Shown here: one piece after another, positions 22,724 to 31,282 of the stretch | How the letters are laid out: the number at the start of each line of letters is the position of its first letter | How positions within the stretch are numbered: the first letter of the stretch is position 1 | From: Actinophytocola oryzae | GTDB lineage: Bacteria > Actinomycetota > Actinomycetes > Mycobacteriales > Pseudonocardiaceae | DNA: 64,000 nucleotides | Reading direction: 5' to 3' | NCBI RefSeq assembly: GCF_004364325.1 | Contig: NZ_SOCP01000011.1 | Location: 186,001-250,000 of the forward strand | Made by a program: the position numbers and the translations under genes | The notes under the pieces: model-generated | What the model was told of the DNA's origin: nothing | Seen by the model: only the letters and a program-made list of their open reading frames with translations | The model's database searches: none

Positions 22724-24327
22724 GCTGCTCCCTTCGCCATCGCGGGTTCCGCGATCATCGGTTGGCCGGACGGGGTGAGGCGCACCGTCAGGCTCCTGGC
22801 CCAGCTCCTCGCCGTGCCGGGGAAGTCGTCTCTGACGTGGCAGCCGCGGGACTCCTCGCGGGCCGCCGCCGCGGCGATGACCGCGCGGGCCGTCAGCGTC
22901 AGCGCGGCGTCCTCCACCCGTGCCCGCGTCTCGAGCGGGCGGTCGACGGCCGACACGTCGAGCACCGAGCCGACGACCGCGAGGCCCTCGGCGTCGCGGC
23001 CGATCGCGGCATAGCGGCTCATCACCCGCTGCAGCGTGTCGCGGTCGGCGACCGGCAGGACCGGGACCGGCTGGCACGCGGCCAGCCGTCGCTCGGGCGG
23101 CAGGCCCAGCGCGAGGTCGGCCGCCACGGACTCCGCCGCCCGCGCCCCGACGACAAGGCCCTCGAGAAGACTGTTGGAGGCCAACCGGTTCGCGCCGTGC
23201 AGGCCGGTCCTGGCGACCTCGCCCGCCGCGTACAGGCCGGGCACGGCGGTCCGTCCATCCACTGTGGACACCACGCCGCCGCACGAGAAGTGTGCCGCGG
23301 GGGCGACGGGGATCGGCGCCTCCGACGGGTCGACACCCACCCGCAGGCACGCGGCCAGCACGGTCGGGAAGCGCCGCCGGAACTCGGCCGGGGACAGGTG
23401 CGTCGCGTCGAGGTACACGTGGTCGTCGCCCAGCGCCGCCATCCGGCGGGTGATCGCCGCGGACACGACGTCGCGGGGCGCGAGGTCCTCCTGCGGGTGC
23501 ACGCCCGCCATCACGCGGTCGCCGCGTGCGTCGACCAGCACCGCGCCCTCGCCGCGCACGGCCTCGGTGACCAGCGGGCAGCGACCCCGCGCGCCGGAGC
23601 CGGTGTACAGCACGGTCGGGTGGAACTGGACGAACTCCAGGTCGGCGACGGGCGCGCCCGAGCGCAACGCGATGGCCACCCCGTCGGCGGTGGCGACCGC
23701 CGGGTTCGAGGTCGCCTGGTACAGCTGGCCGAGGCCACCGGTCGCGAGCAGGACCGCGGGTGCCACGAGGATGCCCGGCACGCCGTCCGCGTCGAGCACG
23801 AGCAGCCCGGCGACCTCGCCTGCCGGGGTGCGCAGCGTGTCGACGGCGGTGTGGTGTTCCAGCATCGGCACCCGGTCGTCGCGGGAGGCGGCGAGGAGGG
23901 CACGTTCGACCTCGGCTCCGGTGGCGTCGCCGCCCGCGTGCACGACGCGGAACGCCGTGTGGCCGCCCTCGCGGGTGCGGGCCAGCCGGTCGCCGTCGCG
24001 GTCGAACTCCGCGCCGAGCGTGCGCAGCCGGTCGACCGCGGCCGGTCCGGCGCCGATGATCCGCGACGTCGCAACCTCGTCGCACAGGCCGACGCCCGCG
24101 ACGAGGGTGTCGTCGACGTGGCGGGCGACCGAGTCGGCCTCGATGTCGCCGAGCACGACCGCGACACCGCCCTGTGCCCAGCGGGTGTTGCCGCCGTCCG
24201 CGGCCTCCTTGGTCACGACCAGGACGTCGAGGCCCAGCTCACGGGCCCGCAGGGCCGCGGTCAGCCCGGCGACCCCGGTCCCGACGACCACCAGGTCGGC
24301 GTTCGCCTCCCAGCACGGGGTGGTCAC
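22720..24327 (-). CDS. nadB: NadB, L-aspartate oxidase
   Basis: The 535-residue flavoprotein begins VTTPCWEANADLVVVGTGVA with a GxGxxG FAD site and continues with GGNTRWAQGGVAVVLGD, REGGHTAFRVVHAGGDATG, the active-site segment DLEFVQFHPTVLYTG, VYLDATHLSPAEFRRRFPTV, AAHFSCGGVVST and HGANRLASNSLLEGLVVGAR. It oxidises aspartate to iminoaspartate for NadA. Start and stop overlap nadA and nadC by four bases each (GTGA). The length is ordinary for the family. Confidence 0.97.
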   Translation of the reverse strand: MTTPCWEANADLVVVGTGVAGLTAALRARELGLDVLVVTKEAADGGNTRWAQGGVAVVLGDIEADSVARHVDDTLVAGVGLCDEVATSRIIGAGPAAVDRLRTLGAEFDRDGDRLARTREGGHTAFRVVHAGGDATGAEVERALLAASRDDRVPMLEHHTAVDTLRTPAGEVAGLLVLDADGVPGILVAPAVLLATGGLGQLYQATSNPAVATADGVAIALRSGAPVADLEFVQFHPTVLYTGSGARGRCPLVTEAVRGEGAVLVDARGDRVMAGVHPQEDLAPRDVVSAAITRRMAALGDDHVYLDATHLSPAEFRRRFPTVLAACLRVGVDPSEAPIPVAPAAHFSCGGVVSTVDGRTAVPGLYAAGEVARTGLHGANRLASNSLLEGLVVGARAAESVAADLALGLPPERRLAACQPVPVLPVADRDTLQRVMSRYAAIGRDAEGLAVVGSVLDVSAVDRPLETRARVEDAALTLTARAVIAAAAAREESRGCHVRDDFPGTARSWARSLTVRLTPSGQPMIAEPAMAKGAA

Positions 24328-25334
24328 TCCGCGCCTCCGGGTTTGCCGATCTCGATCATGCGCTGGACGGCGCCTCGGGCGCGGGCCGCCGTCGTCGCGT
24401 CCACGTGGACCTCGTCGCGGCCCTCGCGTAAGGACCGCAGCAACGCGGCGGGCGTGATCATCTTCATGTAGCGGCACGACGCGCGTTCGTTGACGGCCCG
24501 GAAGTCGATCTCCGGGGCGGCGAGGCGGAGCTGGTGCAGCATGCCGATCTCGGTCGCCACGAGGACCGTGGTGGCCCTGGTGTTGCGGGCCTCGGTGACC
24601 ATGTCGCCCGTCGAAAGGATCTTGACCTGCGTCTCCGGGACGACGCCCTCGCCCGCGAGGTAGAGCGCGGAGGTCGCGCAGCCGCACTCGGGGTGGACGA
24701 ACAGGTCGGCGTCCGGGTTCGCGGCGGCACGCGCGGCAAGCTCCGGGCCGTTGATGCCCGCGTGGACGTGGCACTCGCCCGCCCAGACGTGCAGGTTGTC
24801 GCGGCCGGTCTCGCGCTTGACGTGCGCGCCGAGGAACTGGTCGGGCAGGAACAGGACCTCCCGGTCCTCGGGGATCGAGCGGACGACGTCGACCGCGTTC
24901 GAGGACGTGCAGCAGATGTCGGTCTCGGCCTTCACCTCCGCGGTCGTGTTCACGTAGGAGACGACGACCGCGCCCGGGTGCTCGGCCTTCCACGCGCGCA
25001 GCTGCGCGGCGTCGATGGAGTCGGCGAGCGAGCAGCCCGCCCGCGCGTCCGGGATGAGGACGGTCTTGTCCGGGGCGAGGATCTTCGCGGTCTCGGCCAT
25101 GAAGTGGACGCCGCAGAAGATGATCGTGGACGCGTCACTGGCGGCGGCGATGCGGCTCAGTGCGAGCGAGTCGCCCGTGTGGTCGGCGATGTCCTGGATC
25201 GCCGGCAGCTGGTAGTTGTGCGCGAGCAGCACGGCGTCGCGTTCCCTCGCGAGCCTGCGCACCTCGTCGCGCCACGCCCCGTCCGGTTGCACACCGGAGA
25301 ACGGCGTCAGGTCGTCCGCCAACGTTGCGGCCAC
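24324..25334 (-). CDS. nadA: NadA, quinolinate synthase
   Basis: The 336-residue protein VAATLADDLTPFSGVQPDGA is a [4Fe-4S] quinolinate synthase. The cluster cysteines are visible in DARAGCSLADSI, FVHPECGCATSA and NERASCRYMKMI, and substrate-binding segments in LLAHNYQLPAIQDIADHTGD and CGVHFMAETAKIL. It condenses iminoaspartate with dihydroxyacetone phosphate. GTG at 25334 is preceded by GGGAGGG at four bases. It heads the nadABC operon facing nrtR across a 70-base promoter region carrying a perfect inverted repeat. Confidence 0.97.
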   Translation of the reverse strand: MAATLADDLTPFSGVQPDGAWRDEVRRLARERDAVLLAHNYQLPAIQDIADHTGDSLALSRIAAASDASTIIFCGVHFMAETAKILAPDKTVLIPDARAGCSLADSIDAAQLRAWKAEHPGAVVVSYVNTTAEVKAETDICCTSSNAVDVVRSIPEDREVLFLPDQFLGAHVKRETGRDNLHVWAGECHVHAGINGPELAARAAANPDADLFVHPECGCATSALYLAGEGVVPETQVKILSTGDMVTEARNTRATTVLVATEIGMLHQLRLAAPEIDFRAVNERASCRYMKMITPAALLRSLREGRDEVHVDATTAARARGAVQRMIEIGKPGGAE

Positions 25335-25381
25335 AATTCCCTCCCTGGGTCACGGTCCGCCTGTCGGTTTCCCATCCCGAG

Positions 25382-25404
25382 GTTTTCGCCTTAGGATCGA
25401 AAAC
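25382..25404 (+). promoter_or_regulatory. Probable NrtR operator
   Basis: Perfect seven-base arms GTTTTCG (25382-25388) and CGAAAAC (25398-25404) flank the nine-base spacer CCTTAGGAT. The right arm touches the nrtR ATG at 25405, so a bound regulator would block nrtR initiation and lie within the nadABC control region. The AT-rich arms stand out in this GC-rich DNA. Confidence 0.65.
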
Positions 25405-26121
25405 ATGCGCAATGCTACCACCGTGTTAACCGTGGCCGACCACGAAGTTCTGGCCGCGGTGCTCCAGGTGCGAGCGGGATCACTCCAGGTGCTGCTCTGG
25501 GAACGCGCACAGGAACCACACGCACACCGCTGGTCACTGCCCGGCGGACGCCTCGGTGCCACCGAGGACGTCGAGACCTCGATCCGGCGCCAGTTGGAGG
25601 AGAAGGTCGACGTCAGGCAGCTGTCCCACGTCGAACAGCTCGCGGTGTTCAGCGCGCCGGACCGGGTGCCCGGCGAGCGGGTGGTCGCCTCGGCGTTCCT
25701 CGGGCTCGTGCCGTCGGACGTCGACCCGGAGCTGCCGTCCGACACGGCGTGGCACGCCGTGGCGGCACTCCCCCGCACGGCGTTCGACCACGAGTCGATC
25801 GTGCGTCGAGCCAGGGACCGGCTGCGCGCGAAGCTGTCGTACACGAACCTGGGTTTCGCACTGGCGCCGCCGACGTTCACGATCTCCGCGCTGCGTGCCC
25901 TGTACTCCGCCGCGCTGGGTTACCGGGTGTCGGCGACCAACCTGCAGCGGGTGCTGTCCAGGCGCGGTCTGCTGGAGCCCACTGGTGACACAGCGCCACC
26001 GGGCAAGGCCGGCGGTCGCCCGGCCGCACTGTTCCGTTTCACCCAACGAGGCATAGAGGTGACAGACCCATTCGCAGTATTGCGACCGCCGAACCAAGCG
26101 AGAGGCGGCGTGTCGACCTAG
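25405..26121 (+). CDS. nrtR: NrtR, Nudix-related repressor of NAD synthesis
   Basis: The 238-residue protein has an N-terminal Nudix-like domain (LLWERAQEPHAHRWSLPGGR, LGATEDVETSIRRQLEEKV) and a C-terminal winged helix (AALGYRVSATNLQRVLSRRG, LLEPTGDTAPP). The Nudix box departs from GX5EX7REUXEEXGU in several positions, as in NrtR regulators that bind ADP-ribose without efficient hydrolysis. In actinobacteria NrtR represses NAD genes and sits beside nadABC, as here. ATG at 25405 is selected because the operator-like repeat ends exactly there; the longer frame upstream runs through nadA DNA. Confidence 0.9.
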   Translation: MRNATTVLTVADHEVLAAVLQVRAGSLQVLLWERAQEPHAHRWSLPGGRLGATEDVETSIRRQLEEKVDVRQLSHVEQLAVFSAPDRVPGERVVASAFLGLVPSDVDPELPSDTAWHAVAALPRTAFDHESIVRRARDRLRAKLSYTNLGFALAPPTFTISALRALYSAALGYRVSATNLQRVLSRRGLLEPTGDTAPPGKAGGRPAALFRFTQRGIEVTDPFAVLRPPNQARGGVST

Positions 26122-26130
26122 CCTTGGTCC

Positions 26131-26820
26131 GTGCCATCACCGCTGCCGCTCTTCCCGTTGCGCACGGTGCTGCTGCCGGGGGTGCCGCTGCCACTGCACA
26201 TCTTCGAGCCGCGGTACCGGCAGCTCACCGTGGATCTGATGACCGGAACGGTCCCGGAGAAACGCTTCGGCGTCGTCGCTCTGACCCCGTCGGCCGACAT
26301 CGAGGTCACGTCACTCGACCAGTTACAACCGATCGGGTGTACGGCCGTACTTCGTCAGGCGGCCCGGCTCCCGGACGGCCGCTACGACATCGTCACGATG
26401 GGCGAGCAGCGGTTCCGGCTGCTGGAGCTGGACTGCGCGGCGGCCCCGTACCTGATGGGCATGGTCGAGTGGCTCCCGGACATCCCCGCGGTGATCCCCG
26501 GCCAGCGCGCCGTCTCCGACACGGTCGGGTCGCTCGTCGCCGTCGCCAGGGCCGCGTACCGCCGCTACTGCCGGGCGGCCTGGAAACAGGGTGACTGGAC
26601 CGAGCCCGCCGAGGACGTCGAGGTCTCGGCCCTGGCCCACCTCCTGGCCACGGACTGCATCCTCCCGCTGGAGGACCGCCAGCACATCCTCGAGGAGACC
26701 CGGCCCCTGCACCGCCTACGGCTGGTGACGAGCCTGATCAGCCGGGAGGCAGGCATCCTGGCCACCCTGCACGCGGTCCCCGCGCCCCCGGCGGAACTCC
26801 ACCAGCAGACGGAGAACTAG
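26131..26820 (+). CDS. LON peptidase substrate-binding domain protein
   Basis: The 229-residue protein starts MPSPLPLFPLRTVLLPGVPL and PLHIFEPRYRQL, the hallmark of the Lon N-terminal (LAN) domain without the AAA or protease parts. The C-terminal half is helical. Stand-alone members in actinomycetes are annotated only by this domain and may act as adaptors or substrate binders. It follows nrtR by nine bases in the same direction, so the two are probably co-transcribed; that link to NAD control is positional only. Its 3' end overlaps the convergent DUF2567-type gene by four bases. Confidence 0.9.
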   Translation: MPSPLPLFPLRTVLLPGVPLPLHIFEPRYRQLTVDLMTGTVPEKRFGVVALTPSADIEVTSLDQLQPIGCTAVLRQAARLPDGRYDIVTMGEQRFRLLELDCAAAPYLMGMVEWLPDIPAVIPGQRAVSDTVGSLVAVARAAYRRYCRAAWKQGDWTEPAEDVEVSALAHLLATDCILPLEDRQHILEETRPLHRLRLVTSLISREAGILATLHAVPAPPAELHQQTEN

Positions 26821-27422
26821 CCGAGGCGGCGGCCCAGGTCGTCCATGCCGTTCATCGCGGCCAGCACGCCGTACGCGAGCGCGGTCATCAGCGGCCACAG
26901 CAGCAGGCCCCACGACGACTCGAGCACCGGCGACACCGACACGATGTCCAGCGGCTTCACGCTCTTCGGCATGGGCCAGCGGCCGTCGGCCCAGGCGCGG
27001 CCGACCGCCATCGCGAGCCAGCCGCCGAGTGCGCCGCCCGCCACCGCGGCGAGCATGACCACCGGGCCGCGGCGTTCACGCAGGTACCAGACCGCCACGC
27101 CTGCCACGATCCCGGCCGCGAGGCACAGGAGCATGAAGATCACGAGGTCGTCGAAGCGGTGGTAGCTCTCGTCGGTGAGCGACGCGGCCTGACCGTCCTG
27201 GGTGATCACCTTGCGCTGCGGCGGCGCGAGCCGCGACCACAGCCAGCCGACGGCCAGCCCCAGCAGCGCGACCGTCGACAGGATGCTGATCGCGGGCAGG
27301 AGGTCACGCTTGACGACCACCCGGGGAGTGGGCGGTTTCCACGTGACCTGCGGCGGCGGGAAGATCGGGTACTCGGACTCCCGGTGCGGTGAAGCCTGTT
27401 CCCCGACCGGTTGTTCCGACAC
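26817..27422 (-). CDS. DUF2567-type membrane protein
   Basis: The 201-residue protein MSEQPVGEQASPHRESEYPI has a proline-rich cytosolic N-terminus and four hydrophobic segments: LLPAISILSTVALLGLAVGW, LVIFMLLCLAAGIVAGVAVW, VVMLAAVAGGALGGWLAMAV and LLLWPLMTALAYGVLAAM. This matches the Rv1591-like family that follows bioB and the BsaP gene in mycobacteria, and the order here is the same. The GTG at 27422 has GGGAGG at five bases. Function is unknown; the conserved link with biotin genes is the main clue. Confidence 0.8.
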   Translation of the reverse strand: MSEQPVGEQASPHRESEYPIFPPPQVTWKPPTPRVVVKRDLLPAISILSTVALLGLAVGWLWSRLAPPQRKVITQDGQAASLTDESYHRFDDLVIFMLLCLAAGIVAGVAVWYLRERRGPVVMLAAVAGGALGGWLAMAVGRAWADGRWPMPKSVKPLDIVSVSPVLESSWGLLLWPLMTALAYGVLAAMNGMDDLGRRLG

Positions 27423-27474
27423 GCCGACCTCCCACTGCTCCGCGGCCGCCGAACACGGCCCGTGACGGTAGAGC

Positions 27475-27801
27475 CTAGCGCCTGTCCCGTGGGTCTTCGT
27501 GCGAAGTCCGCGGCTGACCAACAGCTACCTCAGGGGAACGTGACGGCGCCCAGCCACGATCCACCTCGGAGGGCGAGCCTTCGTCGGGACGCGACCCACG
27601 CAGAGAAGTTCGGGGAGGCGGGCTAGTACGTGCGCCGTGGCGGCTGCACCGGGCGGTCCAGCCCGACGGTGTCACCTGCACGACCATCCGCCGTGCGCAG
27701 TCGGGGCAGTACCTCGGCGGGTCCAGTGCCGCCTGGGGGCTGGTGCACCGTGCGTGGTCGCCCTCACCTTCCTGGACACCGCAGTGGACGCAGTAGCTCA
27801 C
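27475..27801 (-). CDS. bsaP: BsaP, biotin synthase auxiliary protein
   Basis: The protein starts MSYCVHCGVQEGEGDHARCT and PPRYCPDCARRMVVQVTPSG then WTARCSRHG: five CxxC-type or single cysteines in about 60 residues, matching the small Rv1590-like auxiliary protein that biotin synthase of actinobacteria needs, probably for cluster repair or electron supply. GTG at 27801 overlaps the bioB stop (GTGA). The frame then continues for about 45 Arg/Ser/Pro-rich residues to the stop at 27475, an extension I would not expect in the family; it may be a read-through into spacer DNA after loss of the original stop. Confidence 0.88.
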   Translation of the reverse strand: MSYCVHCGVQEGEGDHARCTSPQAALDPPRYCPDCARRMVVQVTPSGWTARCSRHGARTSPPPRTSLRGSRPDEGSPSEVDRGWAPSRSPEVAVGQPRTSHEDPRDRR

Positions 27802-28820
27802 AGGTGCTCACTCAGTGCCTTGACCGGCATCTTCAGCTCCGCCAACATGTCCAGGTCCTGCTGCGCGGGCCTGCCGAGGTTCGTCAGGTAGTTGCCGACG
27901 ATGATCGCGTTGATGCCGCCCAGCATGCCCTGCTCGGCACCGAGGTCACCGAGCGTCAGCTCACGGCCGCCCGCGAAACGCAGGATCGTGCGTGGGAGCG
28001 CGAGCCGGAACGCGGCGATGGTGCGCAGCGCGTCCTTGCCCTCGACGATCTCGTAGTTCTCGTACGGCGTGCCGGGCTGCGGGATGAGGAAGTTCATCGG
28101 CACCTCGTGCGGGTTCAGCTCGCCGAGCTGCGCGGCGAACTCCGCGCGCTGCTCGACCGTCTCCCCCATGCCGATGATGCCGCCGCAGCAGACCTCCATG
28201 CCCGCCGCGTGCACCATCTTCAGCGTGTCCCAGCGCTCCTCCCACGAGTGCGTGGTGACCACCTCGGGGAAGTGCGAGCGCGCGGTCTCGAGGTTGTGGT
28301 TGTAGCGGTGCACGCCCATCTCGACGAGCTCGTCGACCTGCTCCTGGGTGAGCATGCCGAGCGAGCAGGCGATCTGGATGTCGTTGCCGTCCTCGCGGAT
28401 GGCCCTGATGCCGTCGCGGACCTGGGAGAGCAGCCGCCGGTCCGGGCCACGCACGGCGGCGACGATGCAGAACTCGGACGCGCCGGTGGCCGCGGTCTCC
28501 CGTGCCGCCCTGACGAGGCCGGGGATGTCCAGCCACGCCGAGCGCACCGGCGAGGGGAACTGGCCGGATTGCGAACAGAAGTGGCAGTCCTCGGGGCAGC
28601 CGCCGGTCTTGAGGCTGACGATGCCCTCGACCTCGACCTCGGGACCGCACCAGCGCATCCGCACGTCGTGTGCGAGCGCGAGCAGCTCCGGGACGCGGTC
28701 GTCGTCGAGCCGCAGGATCTCGAGGATCTGCTCCTCGCCCAGTCCGACACCGCGTTCGAGGACCTGCTCCCGGGCGGCGGCGATGGGGTCGGTCGTCGTC
28801 CGTTCGGCAGCTGCGGTCAC
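27798..28820 (-). CDS. bioB: BioB, biotin synthase
   Basis: The radical SAM protein (340 residues from GTG at 28820) carries the CxxxCxxC cluster motif in TGGCPEDCHFCSQSGQF, CIVAAVRGPDRRLLSQV, IACSLGMLTQEQVDEL, GVHRYNHNLETARSHFPEVV, the CCGGIIGMGE segment and PRTILRFAGGRELTLGDLG with the arginine that binds the auxiliary [2Fe-2S] cluster. It inserts sulfur into dethiobiotin. GGAGGAG lies five bases before the GTG; an in-frame ATG at 28832 contains that Shine-Dalgarno and is less likely. bsaP is translationally coupled downstream. Confidence 0.97.
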   Translation of the reverse strand: MTAAAERTTTDPIAAAREQVLERGVGLGEEQILEILRLDDDRVPELLALAHDVRMRWCGPEVEVEGIVSLKTGGCPEDCHFCSQSGQFPSPVRSAWLDIPGLVRAARETAATGASEFCIVAAVRGPDRRLLSQVRDGIRAIREDGNDIQIACSLGMLTQEQVDELVEMGVHRYNHNLETARSHFPEVVTTHSWEERWDTLKMVHAAGMEVCCGGIIGMGETVEQRAEFAAQLGELNPHEVPMNFLIPQPGTPYENYEIVEGKDALRTIAAFRLALPRTILRFAGGRELTLGDLGAEQGMLGGINAIIVGNYLTNLGRPAQQDLDMLAELKMPVKALSEHL

Positions 28821-28913
28821 GTGCTCCTCCATCTTGATCGGGTCGCTCCGGCCCAGTCTGCCGCACGACGCCGACAGGGACACGCGATGTTTGTCACGCG
28901 GACGAGCCGGGCT

Positions 28914-29633
28914 CTAGGCGGCGTTCGCGGCGGCGAAACCACTGGCGTCGAACTCGCCGCCCAGGCTCGGCGCGAGCGAGTGGATGGCCATGTCGAGGAA
29001 CTTCGGCCTGCTCAGCTCCCCCGCCCCCGCCGGGATGGCGCCGACCAGTGGCGCGCCGGCCACTATCGGCAGGTCGTCGAGGTTGCAGCGAGCCGCGAGA
29101 TCGGGTTCGTCCGGCCAGGAGCCGACGACCACACCGGCGCACTCGATGCCGCGCCTGCGCAGCGCCTCGGCGGTGAGCGCGGTCTCGTTGAGGGTGCCGA
29201 GCCCGGCGTTGGCGACGATCAGCACCGGCGCGCCCGCGGACCAGGCGACGTCGGCGAGCGTGCCGCCGTTGTCGTCCATCCGCACGAGCAGCCCGCCCGC
29301 GCCCTCGACGAGCACGAGGTCGTGGCCACGGGACAGCTCGACGGCCGCCGCGGCGGCCTGCTTGGGTGTCACGGGCATGATGCCCGCGCGCCTGGCAGCC
29401 GTGGCCGGGGCGAGCGGCTCGGGGAAGCGCGCCAGCTCCCAGGTCGTGACGTCGGCGCCGGCGAGGCGGGTGACCTCGTCGACGTCGCCGGGCTCACCCG
29501 GTTGGAGCCCTGTCTGGGCCGGCTTGAGGACCGCGACACTGCGCCGTGCGTGCAGGCCGAGCGCCGCGACAGCCGCGACGACGACCGTCTTGCCGACGCC
29601 CGTTCCGGTACCTGTGAGCACCATGAAACTCAC
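28914..29633 (-). CDS. bioD: BioD, dethiobiotin synthetase
   Basis: The 239-residue ATPase begins VSFMVLTGTGTGVGKTVVVA, with the P-loop GTGTGVGKT, followed by KPAQTGLQPGEPGDVDEV, LVEGAGGLLVRMDDNGGTLA and GLGTLNETALTAEALRRRG. It forms the ureido ring of dethiobiotin from DAPA, CO2 and ATP. The GTG start is used. bioB lies 93 bases downstream on the same strand and bioA is on the far side of a glutaredoxin-like gene; bioF, usually between bioA and bioD, is missing from the window. Confidence 0.96.
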   Translation of the reverse strand: MSFMVLTGTGTGVGKTVVVAAVAALGLHARRSVAVLKPAQTGLQPGEPGDVDEVTRLAGADVTTWELARFPEPLAPATAARRAGIMPVTPKQAAAAAVELSRGHDLVLVEGAGGLLVRMDDNGGTLADVAWSAGAPVLIVANAGLGTLNETALTAEALRRRGIECAGVVVGSWPDEPDLAARCNLDDLPIVAGAPLVGAIPAGAGELSRPKFLDMAIHSLAPSLGGEFDASGFAAANAA

Positions 29634-29725
29634 GGCCGGTCAGATTAGTCCCACCCGTTTGTCGCAACCCAGGCCGCCCCGTGATCGGTAGGGTCGGCGG
29701 CGTGATCGTCCGCGACAGAGGGCCT

Positions 29726-30001
29726 GTGACGGACCGGACGCAGCTGTTCGGCGCCGAGTGGTGCGGCGACTGCAGGCGGACGAGGTCCTGGTTGCGGCGC
29801 CACGAGGTCCCGTTCGTCGAGTACGACACCGACGCCGACCCGGACGTGCGGTCCAGGGCCGAGGAGCTGGCGGGCGGCAGGACGAACATCCCGGTGGTAC
29901 TCACCCCCGACGGCACCGTGCTGGTGGAGCCGACGAGCGTGGAGCTGGCGTCGGTCCTGTCCACGCACGGCGCCCGCCGGGGCCGGTCCGGCTGCCGCTA
30001 G
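29726..30001 (+). CDS. Glutaredoxin/mycoredoxin-like protein
   Basis: The 91-residue frame VTDRTQLFGAEWCGDCRRTR has a thioredoxin-fold redox motif CGDC, the cis-proline segment TNIPVVLTPDG and EYDTDADPDVRSRAEELAGG. This pattern suits mycoredoxin-like proteins of actinomycetes, although CGDC differs from the CGYC or CPYC of characterised ones. GTG at 29726 follows AGAGGG; GTGs at 29702 and 29681 are in-frame alternatives. It lies between divergent bioD and convergent bioA on the opposite strand, in the place where bioF would be expected; the gap to bioA is one base. Confidence 0.72.
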   Translation: MTDRTQLFGAEWCGDCRRTRSWLRRHEVPFVEYDTDADPDVRSRAEELAGGRTNIPVVLTPDGTVLVEPTSVELASVLSTHGARRGRSGCR

Positions 30002-30002
30002 G

Positions 30003-31268
30003 TCACGCGGCTCGCGCCGCCGCGAGCACGCCCGAGGTGATCCGCTCGAGGTCCTCGGGTCCGGTGACGTAGGGCGGCATCGTGTAGATCAGGTCGCGGA
30101 AGGGACGCAGCCAGACGCCGCTGTCGACGGCCGCACGCGTCGCCGCCGCCATGTCGACCTCGTGGTCGAGCTGCACGACCCCGATGGCGCCCCGCACCCG
30201 GACGTCCACGACGCCCGGCAGACCACGCGCAGGCTCGAGACCGGTCCCCAGGGTGTGCTCGATCCGCTTGACGGTGCCCTGCCAGTCCTGCGACAGCAGC
30301 AGGTCGACGGAGGCGTTCGCGACGGCGCAGGACAGCGGGTTGCCCATGAAGGTCGGGCCGTGGGCGAGCACCGGGACCGAGCCCCGGGAGATGCCGTCCG
30401 CGACCCGGGTGGCGCAGAGCGTCGCCCCCATCGAGAGGTAGCCGCCGGTCAACGCCTTGCCGACGCACATGATGTCCGGCGAGATCCCGGCCTGGTCGGC
30501 GGCGAAGAGCGTGCCGGTTCGCCCGAAGCCGGTGGCGATCTCGTCGAAGATCAGGAGGACGTCGTTGGCGAGGGTCAGCTCGCGCAGGACGTGCAGGTAG
30601 CGGGGGTCGTGGAACGTCATGCCGCCCGCACCCTGGACGACGGGCTCGACGATGACGGCGGCGAGCTCGTCGGCGTGCCGTTCGACGGTGTCGGCGAGGT
30701 GGGCCACGTAGTCGTGTTCGAAGCCGGTGGGCGGCTGGTCGGCGAAGACCTGGGTGGGCAGGACGCCGCGCCAGAGGCTGTGCATGCCGCCGTCGGGGTC
30801 GCAGACGCTCATCGGGTGGAAGGTGTCGCCGTGGTAGCCGCCGCGCCAGGTCAGGAGACGGCGTTTCTCGGGGCGGTCGAGGGAGCGCCAGTACTGGAGC
30901 GCCATCTTGACGGCGACCTCGACGGAGACGGAGCCGGAGTCGCAGAGGAACACGTGCTGGAGCGGTTCGGGGGTGATCTCGACCAGCTTGGCGGCCAGGG
31001 TGACGGCGGGTTCGTGGGTGAGGCCGCCGAACATCACGTGGCTCATCCGGCCGGCCTGGTCGGCGAGTGCCCTGTCCAGGACCGGGTTGCGGTAGCCGTG
31101 GATGGCCGCCCACCAGGAGGACATCCCGTCGACCAGCTCACGACCGTCGTCGAGCCGCAGCCGGACGCCTGCCGCGGACTCGACGACGAGGGGGTCGACG
31201 AGTCCCGGCATGGGTCCGTAGGGATGCCAGACGTGCGCCCGGTCGAGCGCGAGGAGATCCACGGTCAC
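30003..31268 (-). CDS. bioA: BioA, DAPA aminotransferase
   Basis: The 421-residue class III aminotransferase VTVDLLALDRAHVWHPYGPM shows family features: GRELVDGMSSWWAAIHGYRN, VFLCDSGSVSVEVAVKMALQ, YHGDTFHPMSVCDPDGGMHS, the PLP Asp in LLIFDEIATGFGRTGTLFAA and the PLP Lys in CVGKALTGGYLSMGATL. It transfers an amino group, normally from SAM, to KAPA. It follows an oxidoreductase gene by 14 bases in the same direction. The expected downstream bioF is not present here. Confidence 0.96.
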   Translation of the reverse strand: MTVDLLALDRAHVWHPYGPMPGLVDPLVVESAAGVRLRLDDGRELVDGMSSWWAAIHGYRNPVLDRALADQAGRMSHVMFGGLTHEPAVTLAAKLVEITPEPLQHVFLCDSGSVSVEVAVKMALQYWRSLDRPEKRRLLTWRGGYHGDTFHPMSVCDPDGGMHSLWRGVLPTQVFADQPPTGFEHDYVAHLADTVERHADELAAVIVEPVVQGAGGMTFHDPRYLHVLRELTLANDVLLIFDEIATGFGRTGTLFAADQAGISPDIMCVGKALTGGYLSMGATLCATRVADGISRGSVPVLAHGPTFMGNPLSCAVANASVDLLLSQDWQGTVKRIEHTLGTGLEPARGLPGVVDVRVRGAIGVVQLDHEVDMAAATRAAVDSGVWLRPFRDLIYTMPPYVTGPEDLERITSGVLAAARAA

Positions 31269-31282
31269 GTCAGGCAGGCTAG

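Noticed and set aside
25382..25404. Reading the inverted repeat before nrtR as a terminator of nadABC
   Set aside because: It lies upstream of nadA and at the start codon of nrtR, not after a gene end, so an operator is the better reading.
29681..29725. Longer start for the glutaredoxin-like protein
   Set aside because: GTG codons at 29681 and 29702 are in frame, but only 29726 has a Shine-Dalgarno at good spacing and begins at the first strand of the fold.
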